A stretch of 64,000 nucleotides of DNA from Williamsia muralis NBRC 105860 (GCF_001598915.1 NZ_BDAP01000001.1:682001-746000), one strand, 5' to 3'; counted from the first letter of the stretch, positions 24,247-37,913 are shown. Notes: a model not told the origin generated them from the letters alone. Program-made: numbers and translations.

Positions 24247-25734
24247 GTGAGCGATTCTTCGGCGCCGCTGTGGTTGTTAGCCGACCAACTCGGTCCCCAT
24301 ATCCACTCCGCCGAGGGCCATCTCGGTCGTGAGGTGGTCCTCATCGAGTCCACCGCGGCCTTGCGGAGACGGGCAGGCCACCGGCAGAAGGCGCATCTGT
24401 TGCTGTCGGGGATGCGGCACCTGGCCGATGACCACGGCGAGCGAGCGCATCATCTCAAAGCGGACGGTTACCGCGACGCCCTCGTCGAGTTCGGCCGACC
24501 GGTGGTGGTGCATGAGCCGACCTCGTGGGCCGCTCACGACTTCGTGCATCGCCTCCAGGCGGAAGGCCTAGTCGAAGAGGTTCTGCCCAACCCGTCGTTC
24601 GCTCTGCCCAGAAGCGACTTCGAACAGTGGGCGGGGAACAGTTCACGCTTTCGCCTCGAGATGTTCTACCGCGATCAGCGCACGCGTTTCGACATCCTGA
24701 TGGACGGCGATCAACCGATGGGTGGGTCGTGGAACTACGACCACGACAACCGGAAATCGCCGCCCAAGACGCCGACCCTGGGAGTGCCCGACCCCTGGTG
24801 GCCCGAGGAGGACGGGATCGACGAGCAGGTGCGCGCCGACCTCGACGCACTCGACGCACCGTGGTCGGGTGTCGACGGTCCGCGGTTGTTCGCGGTGACG
24901 GCGGCGGAGGCGCAGTCTGCTCTCGAGACATTCATCGACCATCGGCTGGCAGATTTCGGACCATACGAGGACGCGATGATGGGTGGGGACTGGTCGATGT
25001 CCCACTCGCTGTTGTCGGTGCCGCTGAATCTGTCGCTGCTACACCCGCTGGACGCGGTTCATGCCGCCGAAGCCGCCGCCCGTGAAGGGTCGGTCCCGTT
25101 GGCCTCCGCCGAGGGGTTCATCCGGCAGATCCTGGGGTGGCGTGAGTTCGTCTGGCATCTGTACTGGCATTTCGGTCGCGACTATCGCACCGGGAACAAC
25201 GAATTGAACGCGCATCGGCCGTTGCCCGACTGGTTCCGCGATCTCGATGCCGGCGCGGTGACGGCCAAGTGCCTCTCCGACGCTCTGGGTGGCGTCCACG
25301 ATCGAGGATGGGTCCACCACATCCCGCGGTTGATGGTGCTGGGAAACCATGCGCTGCAACAGGGATACGACCCGGATGAGCTCACCCGCTGGTATACGGC
25401 CAACTTCGTGGACGGCTATGAATGGGTGATGCCGGTCAACGTGGTGGGCATGAGTCAGCACGCCGACGGCGGCAAGATGGCGACCAAGCCGTACAGTTCG
25501 GGCGGCGCCTACATCAACAAGATGTCCGACTTCTGCAAGGACTGCGAGTTCGATCCGCGCAAGCGGATAGGCGCGGATGCATGCCCGTTCACCGCTGGCT
25601 ACTGGGCCTTCACCCATCGCCACCGTGAGCGGCTCGCCAAGAACATGCGAACGCGGCGGGCCGTGGCGTCGATGGAACGACTTTCCGATCTCGACGCCGT
25701 CCTCGAACAGGAGCGCCACCGGGACCGATTCTGA
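24247..25734 (+). CDS. FeS-type bacterial cryptochrome/photolyase (PhrB family)
   Basis: A 495-residue flavoprotein of the FeS-BCP group, whose studied members repair (6-4) photoproducts. The N-terminal alpha/beta domain begins WLLADQLGPH. The 4Fe-4S ligands are seen: FCKDCEFDP plus ADACPF, three Cys spaced 3 and 13 residues apart, and an earlier Cys in VTAKCLSDALGG. That is the same spacing as in Agrobacterium PhrB. The FAD pocket segment is GWVHHIPRLMVLGNHALQQG. It should be light-driven and absorb a lumazine-type antenna. It is not a CPD photolyase of the classical PhrA type. Confidence 0.88.
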   Translation: MSDSSAPLWLLADQLGPHIHSAEGHLGREVVLIESTAALRRRAGHRQKAHLLLSGMRHLADDHGERAHHLKADGYRDALVEFGRPVVVHEPTSWAAHDFVHRLQAEGLVEEVLPNPSFALPRSDFEQWAGNSSRFRLEMFYRDQRTRFDILMDGDQPMGGSWNYDHDNRKSPPKTPTLGVPDPWWPEEDGIDEQVRADLDALDAPWSGVDGPRLFAVTAAEAQSALETFIDHRLADFGPYEDAMMGGDWSMSHSLLSVPLNLSLLHPLDAVHAAEAAAREGSVPLASAEGFIRQILGWREFVWHLYWHFGRDYRTGNNELNAHRPLPDWFRDLDAGAVTAKCLSDALGGVHDRGWVHHIPRLMVLGNHALQQGYDPDELTRWYTANFVDGYEWVMPVNVVGMSQHADGGKMATKPYSSGGAYINKMSDFCKDCEFDPRKRIGADACPFTAGYWAFTHRHRERLAKNMRTRRAVASMERLSDLDAVLEQERHRDRF

Positions 25735-25804
25735 CCGACACAATCGCCGAAAGCTGTCAACGGTTGGAATCGTGGTGAATATCAGCCGTCGCGGCTGGGG
25801 AACC

Positions 25805-25815
25805 CACACGGTGTG
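25805..25815. promoter_or_regulatory. Short palindrome in the Stf0-cysDNC promoter
   Basis: CACAC-G-GTGTG lies five bases upstream of the -10 TATATT, where the spacer or -35 region would be; a possible operator for a sulfur regulator. Confidence 0.35.
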
Positions 25816-25820
25816 ATCTC

Positions 25821-25826
25821 TATATT
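25821..25826 (+). promoter_or_regulatory. -10 element, leaderless Stf0-cysD-cysNC operon
   Basis: TATATT, seven bases, then ATG at 25834. This selects the ATG over an upstream GTG. Confidence 0.55.
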
Positions 25827-25833
25827 CGAATCC

Positions 25834-26637
25834 ATGGCTTCCGCTCCGAGCTCCTACCTCGTATGCGCATCGCAACGTAGCGGTAGCACCCTCCTCGTCG
25901 AATCGTTGCGGGCCAGCAAGATTGCCGGTGAACCCGAGGAGTTCTTCCAATACCTGCCGTCGACCTCTCTGCCGCCGCAACCGCGCCAGTGGTTCGCCGA
26001 CGTCACCGATCCCGCCGTGCTCGCGCTGCTGGCCCCGCTGCGGACGGGGACGCCGAACACCGAGACCAGCGACCAATGGCGTGAGCGCATCTCGCGGGAG
26101 GCGCGCACCCCCAACGGGGTCTGGGGCGGCAAGCTGATGTGGAATCAGGTTCCGCTGGTCATCGACCGGGCCGAGGGCTTCACGGGCCGATCCGGTGGTG
26201 ACCTCCGATCCGCCATCGCCGACGTCATCGGCGAGGAACCGCTGTACATCAAGGTAAACCGGCCGGACGTCGTGTCGCAGGCGGTGTCGTTCTGGCGTGC
26301 CGTGCAGACGCAGGTGTGGCGGGGACACGCAGAACCGGAGGTCGATGCGGCGGCGCAGTACAACGCAGACGGCATCGCGCACCTGGTCACGATCCTCCGC
26401 GAGCAGGAGCGCGGCTGGCGCACCTGGTTCGAGCAGGAGTCGATCACGCCGTTCGAGGTCGACTACAGCGAGCTGGCGAAGGACTCCACCGGTGTCACGG
26501 CGCGGATCCTCGCCGCCCTCGATCTCGACCCTGCCGCAGCGCCGCCGCCGGTGCTGGAACGTCAAGCGAACAACCGGTCCGGTGAATGGGTAGAGCGATA
26601 CCGCGCCGAGGCCCGACAAAGGGGGTTGCCAGTATGA
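25834..26637 (+). CDS. Stf0-family sulfotransferase
   Basis: A 267-residue enzyme that transfers sulfate from PAPS to a carbohydrate. The PAPS 5'-phosphosulfate loop is [15 protein letters not shown] near the N-terminus and the Stf0 signature continues GEPEEFFQ. The C-terminus ([13 protein letters not shown]) is also family-typical. In mycobacteria Stf0 sulfates trehalose at the 2-position as the first step of sulfolipid synthesis. Its stop overlaps the cysD start by ATGA, placing it as first gene of an operon that makes its own donor PAPS. The acceptor in this organism is inferred, not known. Confidence 0.86.
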   Translation: MASAPSSYLVCASQRSGSTLLVESLRASKIAGEPEEFFQYLPSTSLPPQPRQWFADVTDPAVLALLAPLRTGTPNTETSDQWRERISREARTPNGVWGGKLMWNQVPLVIDRAEGFTGRSGGDLRSAIADVIGEEPLYIKVNRPDVVSQAVSFWRAVQTQVWRGHAEPEVDAAAQYNADGIAHLVTILREQERGWRTWFEQESITPFEVDYSELAKDSTGVTARILAALDLDPAAAPPPVLERQANNRSGEWVERYRAEARQRGLPV

Positions 26638-27560
26638 CAACGCAGATCACCGCCGACGTGACCCACGTCGATGAGCTGCGAGTTCTCGAAGCCGAGGCGG
26701 TGCACATCATCCGTGAGGTGGTGGCCGAACTCGAGCGACCGGTCTTGCTCTTCTCGGCGGGTAAGGACTCGATCGTGCTGCTCCGGTTGGCAGAGAAGGC
26801 CTTTCGGCCCTCGCCACTGCCGTTTCCGGTACTGCACGTCGACACCGGGCACAATTTTCCTGAGGTCATCGACTTCCGCGACCGGCGTCTCGCCGAGGGC
26901 GGGCACAAGCTGATCGTCGGTTCGGTGCAGGAGTCGATCGACTCCGGGCGGGTGCAGGAGGTCGGCGGACCGGCCGGCTCGCGCAATCGCCTGCAGACGA
27001 GGACTCTGCTCGACGCGCTCGAGGCCGGCAAGTTCGATGCGGCGTTCGGCGGCGCTCGGCGCGACGAAGAACGCGCTCGGGCGAAGGAGCGTGTGCTCAG
27101 CTTCCGCGACGAGTTCGGTCAATGGGACCCGCGGGCACAGCGACCCGAACCATGGTCGCTCTACAACGGGCGCATCCGCAGGGGCGAACAGGTCCGCGTC
27201 TTCCCGCTGAGCAACTGGACCGAACTCGACATCTGGCGGTACATCGAGCTGGAAGGCCTCGAGTTGCCGCCGATCTACTTCGCCCATGAGCGCGAGGTGT
27301 TCGAGCGTGACGGAATCCTGCTCGCCACTTCGGAATTCACCAGTCCGGCCGAAGGGGAGTCGGCCTCCGTCGAATGGGTGCGCTATCGCACGGTCGGCGA
27401 TCTGACCATCACCGGAGCGGTCCGGTCACGGGCCACCACGATCGCCGACGTGGTCACCGAGATCTCCGCATCCACCGTGTCCGAGCGCGGCGAGACCCGC
27501 GCAGACGACCGCACGTCCGCCGCGGCCATGGAAGACCGCAAACGGGAGGGGTACTTCTGA
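26634..27560 (+). CDS. cysD: Sulfate adenylyltransferase small subunit
   Basis: A 308-residue enzyme that forms adenosine 5'-phosphosulfate from ATP and sulfate, with CysN as GTPase partner. The PP-loop is [20 protein letters not shown]; downstream are [25 protein letters not shown] and [14 protein letters not shown]. The C-terminal RKREGYF is the usual CysD ending. The ATG follows AAGGGGG and overlaps the sulfotransferase stop. Confidence 0.96.
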   Translation: MTTQITADVTHVDELRVLEAEAVHIIREVVAELERPVLLFSAGKDSIVLLRLAEKAFRPSPLPFPVLHVDTGHNFPEVIDFRDRRLAEGGHKLIVGSVQESIDSGRVQEVGGPAGSRNRLQTRTLLDALEAGKFDAAFGGARRDEERARAKERVLSFRDEFGQWDPRAQRPEPWSLYNGRIRRGEQVRVFPLSNWTELDIWRYIELEGLELPPIYFAHEREVFERDGILLATSEFTSPAEGESASVEWVRYRTVGDLTITGAVRSRATTIADVVTEISASTVSERGETRADDRTSAAAMEDRKREGYF

Positions 27561-29428
27561 TGACACGCCAACTGCTCCGGCTCGCCACCGCCGGTTCGGT
27601 GGACGACGGTAAGAGCACATTGATCGGCCGGTTGCTCCACGACACCGACAGTCTGCCGCTCGATCACCTCGAATCGGTCACCGACACCGAAGGTGTTGCC
27701 GACCTCGCCGCCCTGTCCGACGGTCTGCGGGCCGAACGCGAGCAGGGCATCACCATCGACGTGGCCTACCGCTTCTTCTCCACGGCCACACGCAATTTCA
27801 TCCTCGCCGACACCCCCGGTCACGAGGCGTACACGCGAAACATGTTCACCGGTGCGTCCAACGCACACGTGGCCGTGCTGTTGGTGGACGCCCGTGCGGG
27901 CGTGGTCCGTCAGACCCGTCGCCACGCCCGGATCGCCACGTTGCTCCGGGTGCCCCACCTGGTCGCGGCGGTCAACAAGATCGACCTGGTCGACTACAGC
28001 GAAGAGCGTTTCGCCGAGGTCGAAGCCGAATTGCACGTGCTCGCACAACGTTTGGGTGTCCAGAACCTCACCGTTGTTCCTCTGGCCGCCAAGCTCGGCG
28101 ACAACGTCGTGACCCGTTCGACCAACACACCCTGGTACACCGGTCCGACGTTGCTGGAGTTCCTCGAGGCCGTCGAGTTGAAGGCGCCCGCCGCCGAACC
28201 GACCGAGGTGCGTCTTGCGGTGCAATGGGTGTCGCGGCCGGCCGCCGGCGAGCGTCGTCGCTACACGGGCCGGTTGTCTGCGGGCACCCTGCAGGTCGGC
28301 GATCCGATCGTGGTGCTGCCGTCGGGTTCGAAGAGTCGCGTCACCGCCCTCGACACCCTCGACGACGACCGCAGCGTGGCCGTCGCGCCGTTGTCGGTGT
28401 CGGTGGAACTGGCCGACGAGATCGACGTGGGCCGCGGCGACATGATCGTCAGTGGGTCACCGGATGCGCACTTACCGGTCGCCGCCCGTGAGCTCGACGT
28501 CACGGTCTGCTGGTTCTCGGAGACGCCGCTTCGTGCAGGGGACCGGATCGCGCTCAAGCAGGCGACCCGCACGGTGCGCGCCACGGTCCAGGAACTGCAC
28601 AGCCGACTGGATCCCGAGACACTGGGCGAGGATCCGCATCCCGTGGAACTCGCGCTGAACGACGTCGGCACGGTGACGTTGCGCACCAGTTCCATCGTGG
28701 TGGCCGATCCGTACGCGGACAACCGCGATGTGGGTGCGTTCATCCTCATCGACGAGAACTCCAACGACACGGTGGGCGCCGGCACCATCACCGAGCCCCG
28801 GGAGGTCAAGCCGGGCGCCCGGACACGCAACGACATCAAGTGGCATCCGTCCTCCCTCGAACGCACCCATCGGTGGAGTGCGGTCGGTCAGCGGGGAGCG
28901 GTCATCTGGCTCACCGGCCTGCCGGCGTCGGGCAAGTCGACCGTCGCGGTCGCACTCGAGCGTGCACTGGTCGAGTCGGGCCGGGTGGCCTATCTGCTCG
29001 ACGGCGACAACGTGCGCCACGGGCTGTCGGACGACCTCGGGTTCTCGGCCGGGGACAGGGCCGAGAACATTCGCCGGGTCGGGCATCTGACCAGGCTCTT
29101 CGCCGACGCCGGGGTGGTCGCGATCGCATCGCTGGTGTCGCCGCTGCGTAGTGACCGGGAGATCCCCCGGGCACTGACGGCCGCCGCCGACCTTCCGTTC
29201 ATCGAAGTCCATGTGGCCACGCCGCTGGCCGAGTGTGAACGTCGCGATCCGAAGGGGCTCTACGCGAAGGCACGGGCGGGCGAACTCAAGGGGCTCACCG
29301 GGATCGACACGCCGTACGAGGCGCCGGAGAACCCGGATCTGGTGATCGATACGACGGGCGCCGATGCCGACGAACTGGTGAGGCAGATCCTGGAGATCCT
29401 CGCCGATCGCGAGCACGCAAGCGTCTGA
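27560..29428 (+). CDS. cysNC: Bifunctional sulfate adenylyltransferase GTPase / APS kinase
   Basis: A 622-residue fusion. Residues of about 1-430 are CysN: P-loop GSVDDGKSTLIGRLL, DTPGHEAYTRNM, AAVNKIDLVD and EF-Tu-like beta barrels. Residues of about 445-622 are CysC, with P-loop GLPASGKST (453-461) and LLDGDNVRHGLSDDLGFS. It completes conversion of sulfate to PAPS. The ATG overlaps the last base of the cysD stop. The same fusion is found in M. tuberculosis. Confidence 0.96.
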   Translation: MTRQLLRLATAGSVDDGKSTLIGRLLHDTDSLPLDHLESVTDTEGVADLAALSDGLRAEREQGITIDVAYRFFSTATRNFILADTPGHEAYTRNMFTGASNAHVAVLLVDARAGVVRQTRRHARIATLLRVPHLVAAVNKIDLVDYSEERFAEVEAELHVLAQRLGVQNLTVVPLAAKLGDNVVTRSTNTPWYTGPTLLEFLEAVELKAPAAEPTEVRLAVQWVSRPAAGERRRYTGRLSAGTLQVGDPIVVLPSGSKSRVTALDTLDDDRSVAVAPLSVSVELADEIDVGRGDMIVSGSPDAHLPVAARELDVTVCWFSETPLRAGDRIALKQATRTVRATVQELHSRLDPETLGEDPHPVELALNDVGTVTLRTSSIVVADPYADNRDVGAFILIDENSNDTVGAGTITEPREVKPGARTRNDIKWHPSSLERTHRWSAVGQRGAVIWLTGLPASGKSTVAVALERALVESGRVAYLLDGDNVRHGLSDDLGFSAGDRAENIRRVGHLTRLFADAGVVAIASLVSPLRSDREIPRALTAAADLPFIEVHVATPLAECERRDPKGLYAKARAGELKGLTGIDTPYEAPENPDLVIDTTGADADELVRQILEILADREHASV

Positions 29429-29461
29429 TCCCCGCCTGCCGGCGAGCTCAGGGTTTGGGGT

Positions 29462-30004
29462 TCAGGGCACCTCGTCGGTCTTCAGGAGACCGAAGACGAC
29501 GAGGTCGTGCCTGCGACCGTTCTTGCCCGGTGCCGCCGATCGGAGAACACCCTCCTGGGTGAACCCACACTTGCGGGCGACGGCGCGTGACGCCTTGTTC
29601 TCCGTGTAGGCGTCCAGTTCCACCCGGACTGCCCCGATCTGCCAGGAGAACTCGATGAGCAGCCGGGTCGCCCTGGTGGCCACACCGGCGCCGCGTGCCC
29701 AGGGAGCCACCGCGTACCCGATCTCGGTCACCGCGTCGTCGTCCTTGGCCCGCAAACCGCACACCCCGAGGAACGCGTCGTCGCGATCAACGATCGCGAC
29801 GTCGAATCCCGGCCACACCTTGACCGACCGATCCTCGACGAAGTCGCGGGCGTCGGCCTCGGTGTACGGACTCGGGACCACGGTGAACTCGGCCGTCGCA
29901 TGGTCCTGGCTGGCCGCGAGTACGGCGCCGATGTCGTCGTGCACGAAGGGTCGGAGGGTGATCACCCGATCGGTCAGCGTGGGGATGTGCCGAGGCCAGT
30001 CCAT
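29462..30004 (-). CDS. GNAT-family N-acetyltransferase (RimJ/RimL-like)
   Basis: A 180-residue acetyltransferase with the GNAT core: TDRVITLRPFVHDDIGAVLA at the start, EIGYAVAPWARGAGVATRAT as the acetyl-CoA-binding strand and loop, and ASRAVARKCGFTQEGVLRSA, typical of the RimJ/RimL subgroup that modifies protein N-termini. The ATG at 30004 was chosen because TACCGT ends seven bases upstream; an in-frame GTG three codons earlier overlaps that element. The substrate is unknown. Confidence 0.82.
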   Translation of the reverse strand: MDWPRHIPTLTDRVITLRPFVHDDIGAVLAASQDHATAEFTVVPSPYTEADARDFVEDRSVKVWPGFDVAIVDRDDAFLGVCGLRAKDDDAVTEIGYAVAPWARGAGVATRATRLLIEFSWQIGAVRVELDAYTENKASRAVARKCGFTQEGVLRSAAPGKNGRRHDLVVFGLLKTDEVP

Positions 30005-30011
30005 GTGTTCC

Positions 30012-30017
30012 ACGGTA
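30012..30017 (-). promoter_or_regulatory. -10 element, leaderless GNAT gene
   Basis: On the minus strand TACCGT, seven bases, then ATG at 30004. Confidence 0.5.
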
Positions 30018-30121
30018 GTGGTGAGTGGCGGGGGCGCGGCGCCTCACGGACCTCCACTAAGGTGCAGAAGCAACGTCCCCGGCCGTCTTGCCGGCCGCCC
30101 CAGCCAACGAAAAGGGAATGC

Positions 30122-33081
<2,960 letters not shown>

Positions 33082-33118
33082 CTCCCCGGCCGGGCCCCTG
33101 GGCCACCGGTGGGTGAGG

Positions 33119-34150
<1,032 letters not shown>

Positions 34151-34193
34151 CTACCGATCGGCAGCTCATCGGGTAGGCCGAGCGCCTGGGGCC

Positions 34194-34199
34194 TAAGGT
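34194..34199 (+). promoter_or_regulatory. -10 element, leaderless rmlA
   Basis: TAAGGT, seven bases, then ATG at 34207; it rules against the in-frame GTG at 34198, which overlaps the hexamer. Confidence 0.55.
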
Positions 34200-34206
34200 G
34201 TCACAT

Positions 34207-35082
34207 ATGCGCGGAATCATCCTTGCGGGGGGCACCGGAAGTCGGCTGCATCCCATCACGCAAGGCGTCAGCAAACAACTCGTCCCCGTTTATGACAAGC
34301 CGATGATCTACTATCCGCTGACCACGTTGATGCTGGCGGGTATCCGCGAGATCCTGGTGATCACCACGCCGCACGACTCGTCTGCGTTTCAGAACCTCCT
34401 GGGGGATGGCAGTCAATTCGGGATCTCGATCACGTACAAGGTGCAGGAGAGTCCGGACGGGTTGGCACAGGCGTTTGTTCTGGGTGCTGATCACATCGGG
34501 TCGGAGTCGGTGGCGCTGGTCCTCGGCGACAACATCTTCTACGGACCCGGGCTGGGCTCGCAGCTCAACCGGTTCCACAACATCGAGGGTGGCGCGGTGT
34601 TCGCCTATTGGGTCCGCAATCCCGAGGCCTACGGGGTGGTGGATTTCAACAGCGACGGCAAGGCCATCGACCTGCAGGAGAAGCCGGAGCACCCTCGGTC
34701 CAACTTCGCGATTCCGGGCCTGTACTTCTATGACAACAACGTCGTGGAGATCGCATCGGGGCTGCAGCCGAGTGCCCGTGGCGAGTACGAGATCACCGAC
34801 GTCAACCGGGCATACCTCGACAAGGGCCTGCTGCACGTCGAGGTGCTGCCCCGTGGTACGGCGTGGCTCGACACCGGAACCTTCGACTCACTGCTGGACG
34901 CCGGCAACTTCGTCCGCACCGTCGAAGAACGCCAAGGCCTGAAAATCGCTGTGCCGGAAGAGGTTGCCTGGCGGCGCGGCTTCATCGACGACGAGCAGTT
35001 GCGGGCTCGCGCCCAGACCTTGCTCAAGTCGGGATACGGGACGTACCTGATCGACCTCCTCGAACGCGGCAAGGAACTGTAG
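34207..35082 (+). CDS. rmlA: Glucose-1-phosphate thymidylyltransferase
   Basis: A 291-residue nucleotidyltransferase, first step of dTDP-L-rhamnose synthesis. The signature is [18 protein letters not shown], followed by [17 protein letters not shown] and [12 protein letters not shown]. Start and length match the M. tuberculosis enzyme (MRGIILAGG, 288 residues). It is followed by rmlC after five bases. No rmlD is present in the window. Confidence 0.95.
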   Translation: MRGIILAGGTGSRLHPITQGVSKQLVPVYDKPMIYYPLTTLMLAGIREILVITTPHDSSAFQNLLGDGSQFGISITYKVQESPDGLAQAFVLGADHIGSESVALVLGDNIFYGPGLGSQLNRFHNIEGGAVFAYWVRNPEAYGVVDFNSDGKAIDLQEKPEHPRSNFAIPGLYFYDNNVVEIASGLQPSARGEYEITDVNRAYLDKGLLHVEVLPRGTAWLDTGTFDSLLDAGNFVRTVEERQGLKIAVPEEVAWRRGFIDDEQLRARAQTLLKSGYGTYLIDLLERGKEL

Positions 35083-35087
35083 AGAAC

Positions 35088-35705
35088 ATGCTGATCGAAC
35101 CCCTGTCCATCGATGGCGCCTGGGAGATCACCCCGAAGAAGTTCGGCGACCCGCGTGGCCTTTTCATGGAGGCATTCCGCGGTGACCTGCTGGCGGAGGT
35201 GATCGGGCATCCCTTCGACCTCCAGCAGGCCAATCTCTCGGTGTCGGCCGCAGGTGTGCTGCGCGGGGTGCATTTCGCCGATGTGCCACCGGGACAGGCG
35301 AAGTACGTCAGCTGCCCCAAGGGGGCGATCTTCGACGTGGTGGTGGACATCCGCGTCGGCTCACCGACGTTCGGTGCCTGGGACGGCGCCCTGCTCGACG
35401 ACGTCGACCGCAGGGCGCTCTACATCGGCGAAGGACTGGGGCACGCGTTTGTGGCGCTCGAGGACAACTCCGTTGTCACCTATCTGTGCTCGACCGGATA
35501 CAACCCCGCCGGTGAACACGGCATCAACCCGTTGGACCCGGCCATCGGAATCGAGTTCCCCACCACGGCCCGCGACGGCTCGGATCTCAGTTTCACCCTG
35601 TCGGACAAGGATACTGCCGCGCCGACGCTCGCCGAAGCCGAGGCGAGTGGCCTGCTTCCCGAGTACACCGACGTCATCGGCTACATCCGTGGTCTCACCA
35701 CCTGA
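35088..35705 (+). CDS. rmlC: dTDP-4-dehydrorhamnose 3,5-epimerase
   Basis: A 205-residue cupin enzyme, third step of the rhamnose pathway. Conserved elements are DPRGLFMEAFR, RGVHFADVPPGQAKYVSCPKG with the catalytic His, and YIGEGLGHAFVALED. It is co-transcribed with rmlA. Its 3' end converges on an ABC transporter operon five bases away. Confidence 0.93.
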   Translation: MLIEPLSIDGAWEITPKKFGDPRGLFMEAFRGDLLAEVIGHPFDLQQANLSVSAAGVLRGVHFADVPPGQAKYVSCPKGAIFDVVVDIRVGSPTFGAWDGALLDDVDRRALYIGEGLGHAFVALEDNSVVTYLCSTGYNPAGEHGINPLDPAIGIEFPTTARDGSDLSFTLSDKDTAAPTLAEAEASGLLPEYTDVIGYIRGLTT

Positions 35706-35710
35706 GTGAT

Positions 35711-36325
35711 TCAGGAGACGCCGGGACCGGGCAGTGTGGTGATCGTCGAGCACATCTGCTTGACCAGCGCGCGGTCGTGACTGACCAAAGCCATGCCCAC
35801 GCCGTCTGCGGCAATGGATCTCAATAGTGTCGCCACGTCGGCGGCGGCGATGGGGTCGAGCATGGCGGTGGGCTCGTCGCAGAGCAGGTACGTCGGCTCT
35901 TGGACAAGCACCCTGGCAAGACAGGCGCGTTGAAGCTGGCCAGCGCTGACCTGTGATGGGAAGCGGCCCAACAGCTCCGGGTCCAGCCCGGTGCGTTCGG
36001 CGTGGCTGACCGGGTCGATCGGACGCCGCATGATGTCGGCGGGTTCGCGAATGATCTGCGACAACGTCCACCGGGGATTGCAGACCAATCGCGGGTGCTG
36101 AGCGATCATCGCGACCGATCCGCGTGGCGCACGGGCTTTTCCGGCGAACCGCACCACGCCTGCATCGGGTGGGCGGATGCCGGCGAGAATCTGCAGCAGC
36201 GTGGTCTTCCCGCTGCCCGAGCGACCGATGATCCCGCTGACACAGCCGGGCGCAACGTCGAAGTTGATGTCGCGCAACACCGTGGTGCCGCCGAACCGCA
36301 CCCCGATGGCACGGGCGGCGATCAT
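35711..36325 (-). CDS. ABC transporter ATP-binding protein (OppF/NikE type)
   Basis: A 204-residue nucleotide-binding subunit, shorter than usual for the family because it lacks the C-terminal oligopeptide domain. Walker A is GRSGSGKTTLLQ, the signature motif is SAGQLQRACLARVL (Ala in place of the usual first Gly), and Walker B is YLLCDEPTAMLDP. It is the last gene of a five-gene operon with coupled starts. It should pair with the preceding ATPase to drive import. Confidence 0.85.
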   Translation of the reverse strand: MIAARAIGVRFGGTTVLRDINFDVAPGCVSGIIGRSGSGKTTLLQILAGIRPPDAGVVRFAGKARAPRGSVAMIAQHPRLVCNPRWTLSQIIREPADIMRRPIDPVSHAERTGLDPELLGRFPSQVSAGQLQRACLARVLVQEPTYLLCDEPTAMLDPIAAADVATLLRSIAADGVGMALVSHDRALVKQMCSTITTLPGPGVS

Positions 36326-37089
36326 CGGGATACCCCCGTGAATAGTTTCTGCGTGTGTTCATCGGCTGTTTGCCGGACACGGTGTGGGGAGTCCTGTGCG
36401 ACGATCCGTCCCCGCCGCATCACGGCGAGGGAGTCGCAGACGCCCGACGCGATCAGCGATGCGATGTCGTGGGTGATGACCAGGACGGCGGCACCGTCAT
36501 CGGCGATGCTGCGCAGCAATGTCCAGACCATCTCGGCGAGCTCGGTGTCGAGTGCGGATGTCGGCTCGTCGGCGAGCAGCACGGCCGGTCGGCCGGCGAG
36601 CGCAGCTGCAATCGCGGCGCGCTGAACCATCCCGCCCGACAATTGATGTGGGAACAGTTCGAGAGCGTCGTCGGGCAGCCCTGCCAGCGCAGCCAATTCG
36701 ATTGCACTGCGGTCACTGTCGAGTGCCCGGACCACCTCGGCAATCTGCGACCCGATGGTGCGGACGGGGGTGAACGACGTCGCCGGAGACTGCGGGACCA
36801 GGCCGACGGCATGTCCTCGGAGTCCCCGCCACGTCTTCTCGTCCGCGTCGGTCACCTCGTGGCCTGCCACGTGCAACCGTCCCCGAGTTGTGGACCCCGG
36901 TGGCAGCAGCCCGCACAGTGCAAGCGCCACCAGCGATTTGCCGCATCCCGACTCGCCGACCAGTGCGGTCACCGCGCCGGCCGCGACGTCCAGGTCGACG
37001 CCGTCGAGGCCGGTGACCGTCGCGATCTCCCGCTCACGGGTCGCGATGCGAACGCCGAATCGATCCAGCCGGGCAGCCATGTCGGTCAC
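36322..37089 (-). CDS. ABC transporter ATP-binding protein (OppD/NikD type)
   Basis: A 255-residue nucleotide-binding subunit. Walker A is GESGCGKSLVAL, the signature motif is LSGGMVQRAAIAAAL and Walker B is AVLLADEPTSALD. The GTG start was chosen for its GTGA overlap with the upstream permease; ATG three codons later is the alternative. Its stop overlaps the next ATPase by ATGA. Confidence 0.86.
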   Translation of the reverse strand: MTDMAARLDRFGVRIATREREIATVTGLDGVDLDVAAGAVTALVGESGCGKSLVALALCGLLPPGSTTRGRLHVAGHEVTDADEKTWRGLRGHAVGLVPQSPATSFTPVRTIGSQIAEVVRALDSDRSAIELAALAGLPDDALELFPHQLSGGMVQRAAIAAALAGRPAVLLADEPTSALDTELAEMVWTLLRSIADDGAAVLVITHDIASLIASGVCDSLAVMRRGRIVAQDSPHRVRQTADEHTQKLFTGVSR

Positions 37090-37913
37090 CACACCTGACC
37101 TCCTGGTGGCTGGAGTCGTCGACGCAATCCGGAACCTCCGGCGGCGACTGCCAGGGCGGTGACAAGAAGTGCCGATGCTGGAACCACCAACGTCCACCAC
37201 GCGCCCAACATCACGTCACCGCGGGACTGGCCGAGCAGCGTGCCCAGGCTGGCGCGGTCGGGCGAGAGTCCCACGCCGAGAAAGGACAGCGTGGACTCGT
37301 GCCACACCGCATGGGGTAGCAGCATCACCATCGCCACAAGTGCTTGCCCGCCAACGGCGGGCAGGAGGTGGTGCCGACCCACGAACCAGCGAGACGCCCC
37401 GGCGAGTCGAGCCGACCGTACCCACCCTGCTTCGGCCCCCGACCGTAATTCCGCCCGGACCACCCGCGCGACCGCAGGCCAGTGGGTCAAGCCGATCGAG
37501 GCGATGATCGCCAGTGGTTCGCCGCGCCACATCGCGGCGATCACGATGCCGATCACCAGATGCGGCAAAGCATTCACCCCGTCGACCACGCGCATCACGA
37601 CGGCATCGACCCAGCCGCCGGCCGCCACCGAGCCCACCCCGATCAGCACGCCGAGCCCGGTGGCCACCACCGCACACACCGCTGCCATCGTCAGCGAGAT
37701 GCGAAGGCCCTCGGCTGTGCGGGTGAGCAGGTCGTACCCCGAATGGTCGGTACCGCCCAGATGGCCGATGCCCGGCGCCCGCAACGCCTCACCGAAGTCC
37801 GCGACCGGTGAACTGGAGACCAGGGGAATCACCACGGCCGACGTCGCGATGAGGAGCAGCAACAACCACGGCCACTGTCGGCGAAGCGGTGTCGCGTATG
37901 AGGCCATGGTCAC
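37086..37913 (-). CDS. ABC transporter permease (DppC/NikC type)
   Basis: A 275-residue permease with about six membrane helices. The N-terminal helix is WLLLLLIATSAVVIPLV, then the family signature HLGGTDHSGYDLLTRTAEG, and the coupling-helix region LTHWPAVARVVRAELRSG. The GTG start overlaps the upstream permease stop by GTGA. It belongs to the peptide/nickel importer family. Confidence 0.86.
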   Translation of the reverse strand: MTMASYATPLRRQWPWLLLLLIATSAVVIPLVSSSPVADFGEALRAPGIGHLGGTDHSGYDLLTRTAEGLRISLTMAAVCAVVATGLGVLIGVGSVAAGGWVDAVVMRVVDGVNALPHLVIGIVIAAMWRGEPLAIIASIGLTHWPAVARVVRAELRSGAEAGWVRSARLAGASRWFVGRHHLLPAVGGQALVAMVMLLPHAVWHESTLSFLGVGLSPDRASLGTLLGQSRGDVMLGAWWTLVVPASALLVTALAVAAGGSGLRRRLQPPGGQVW

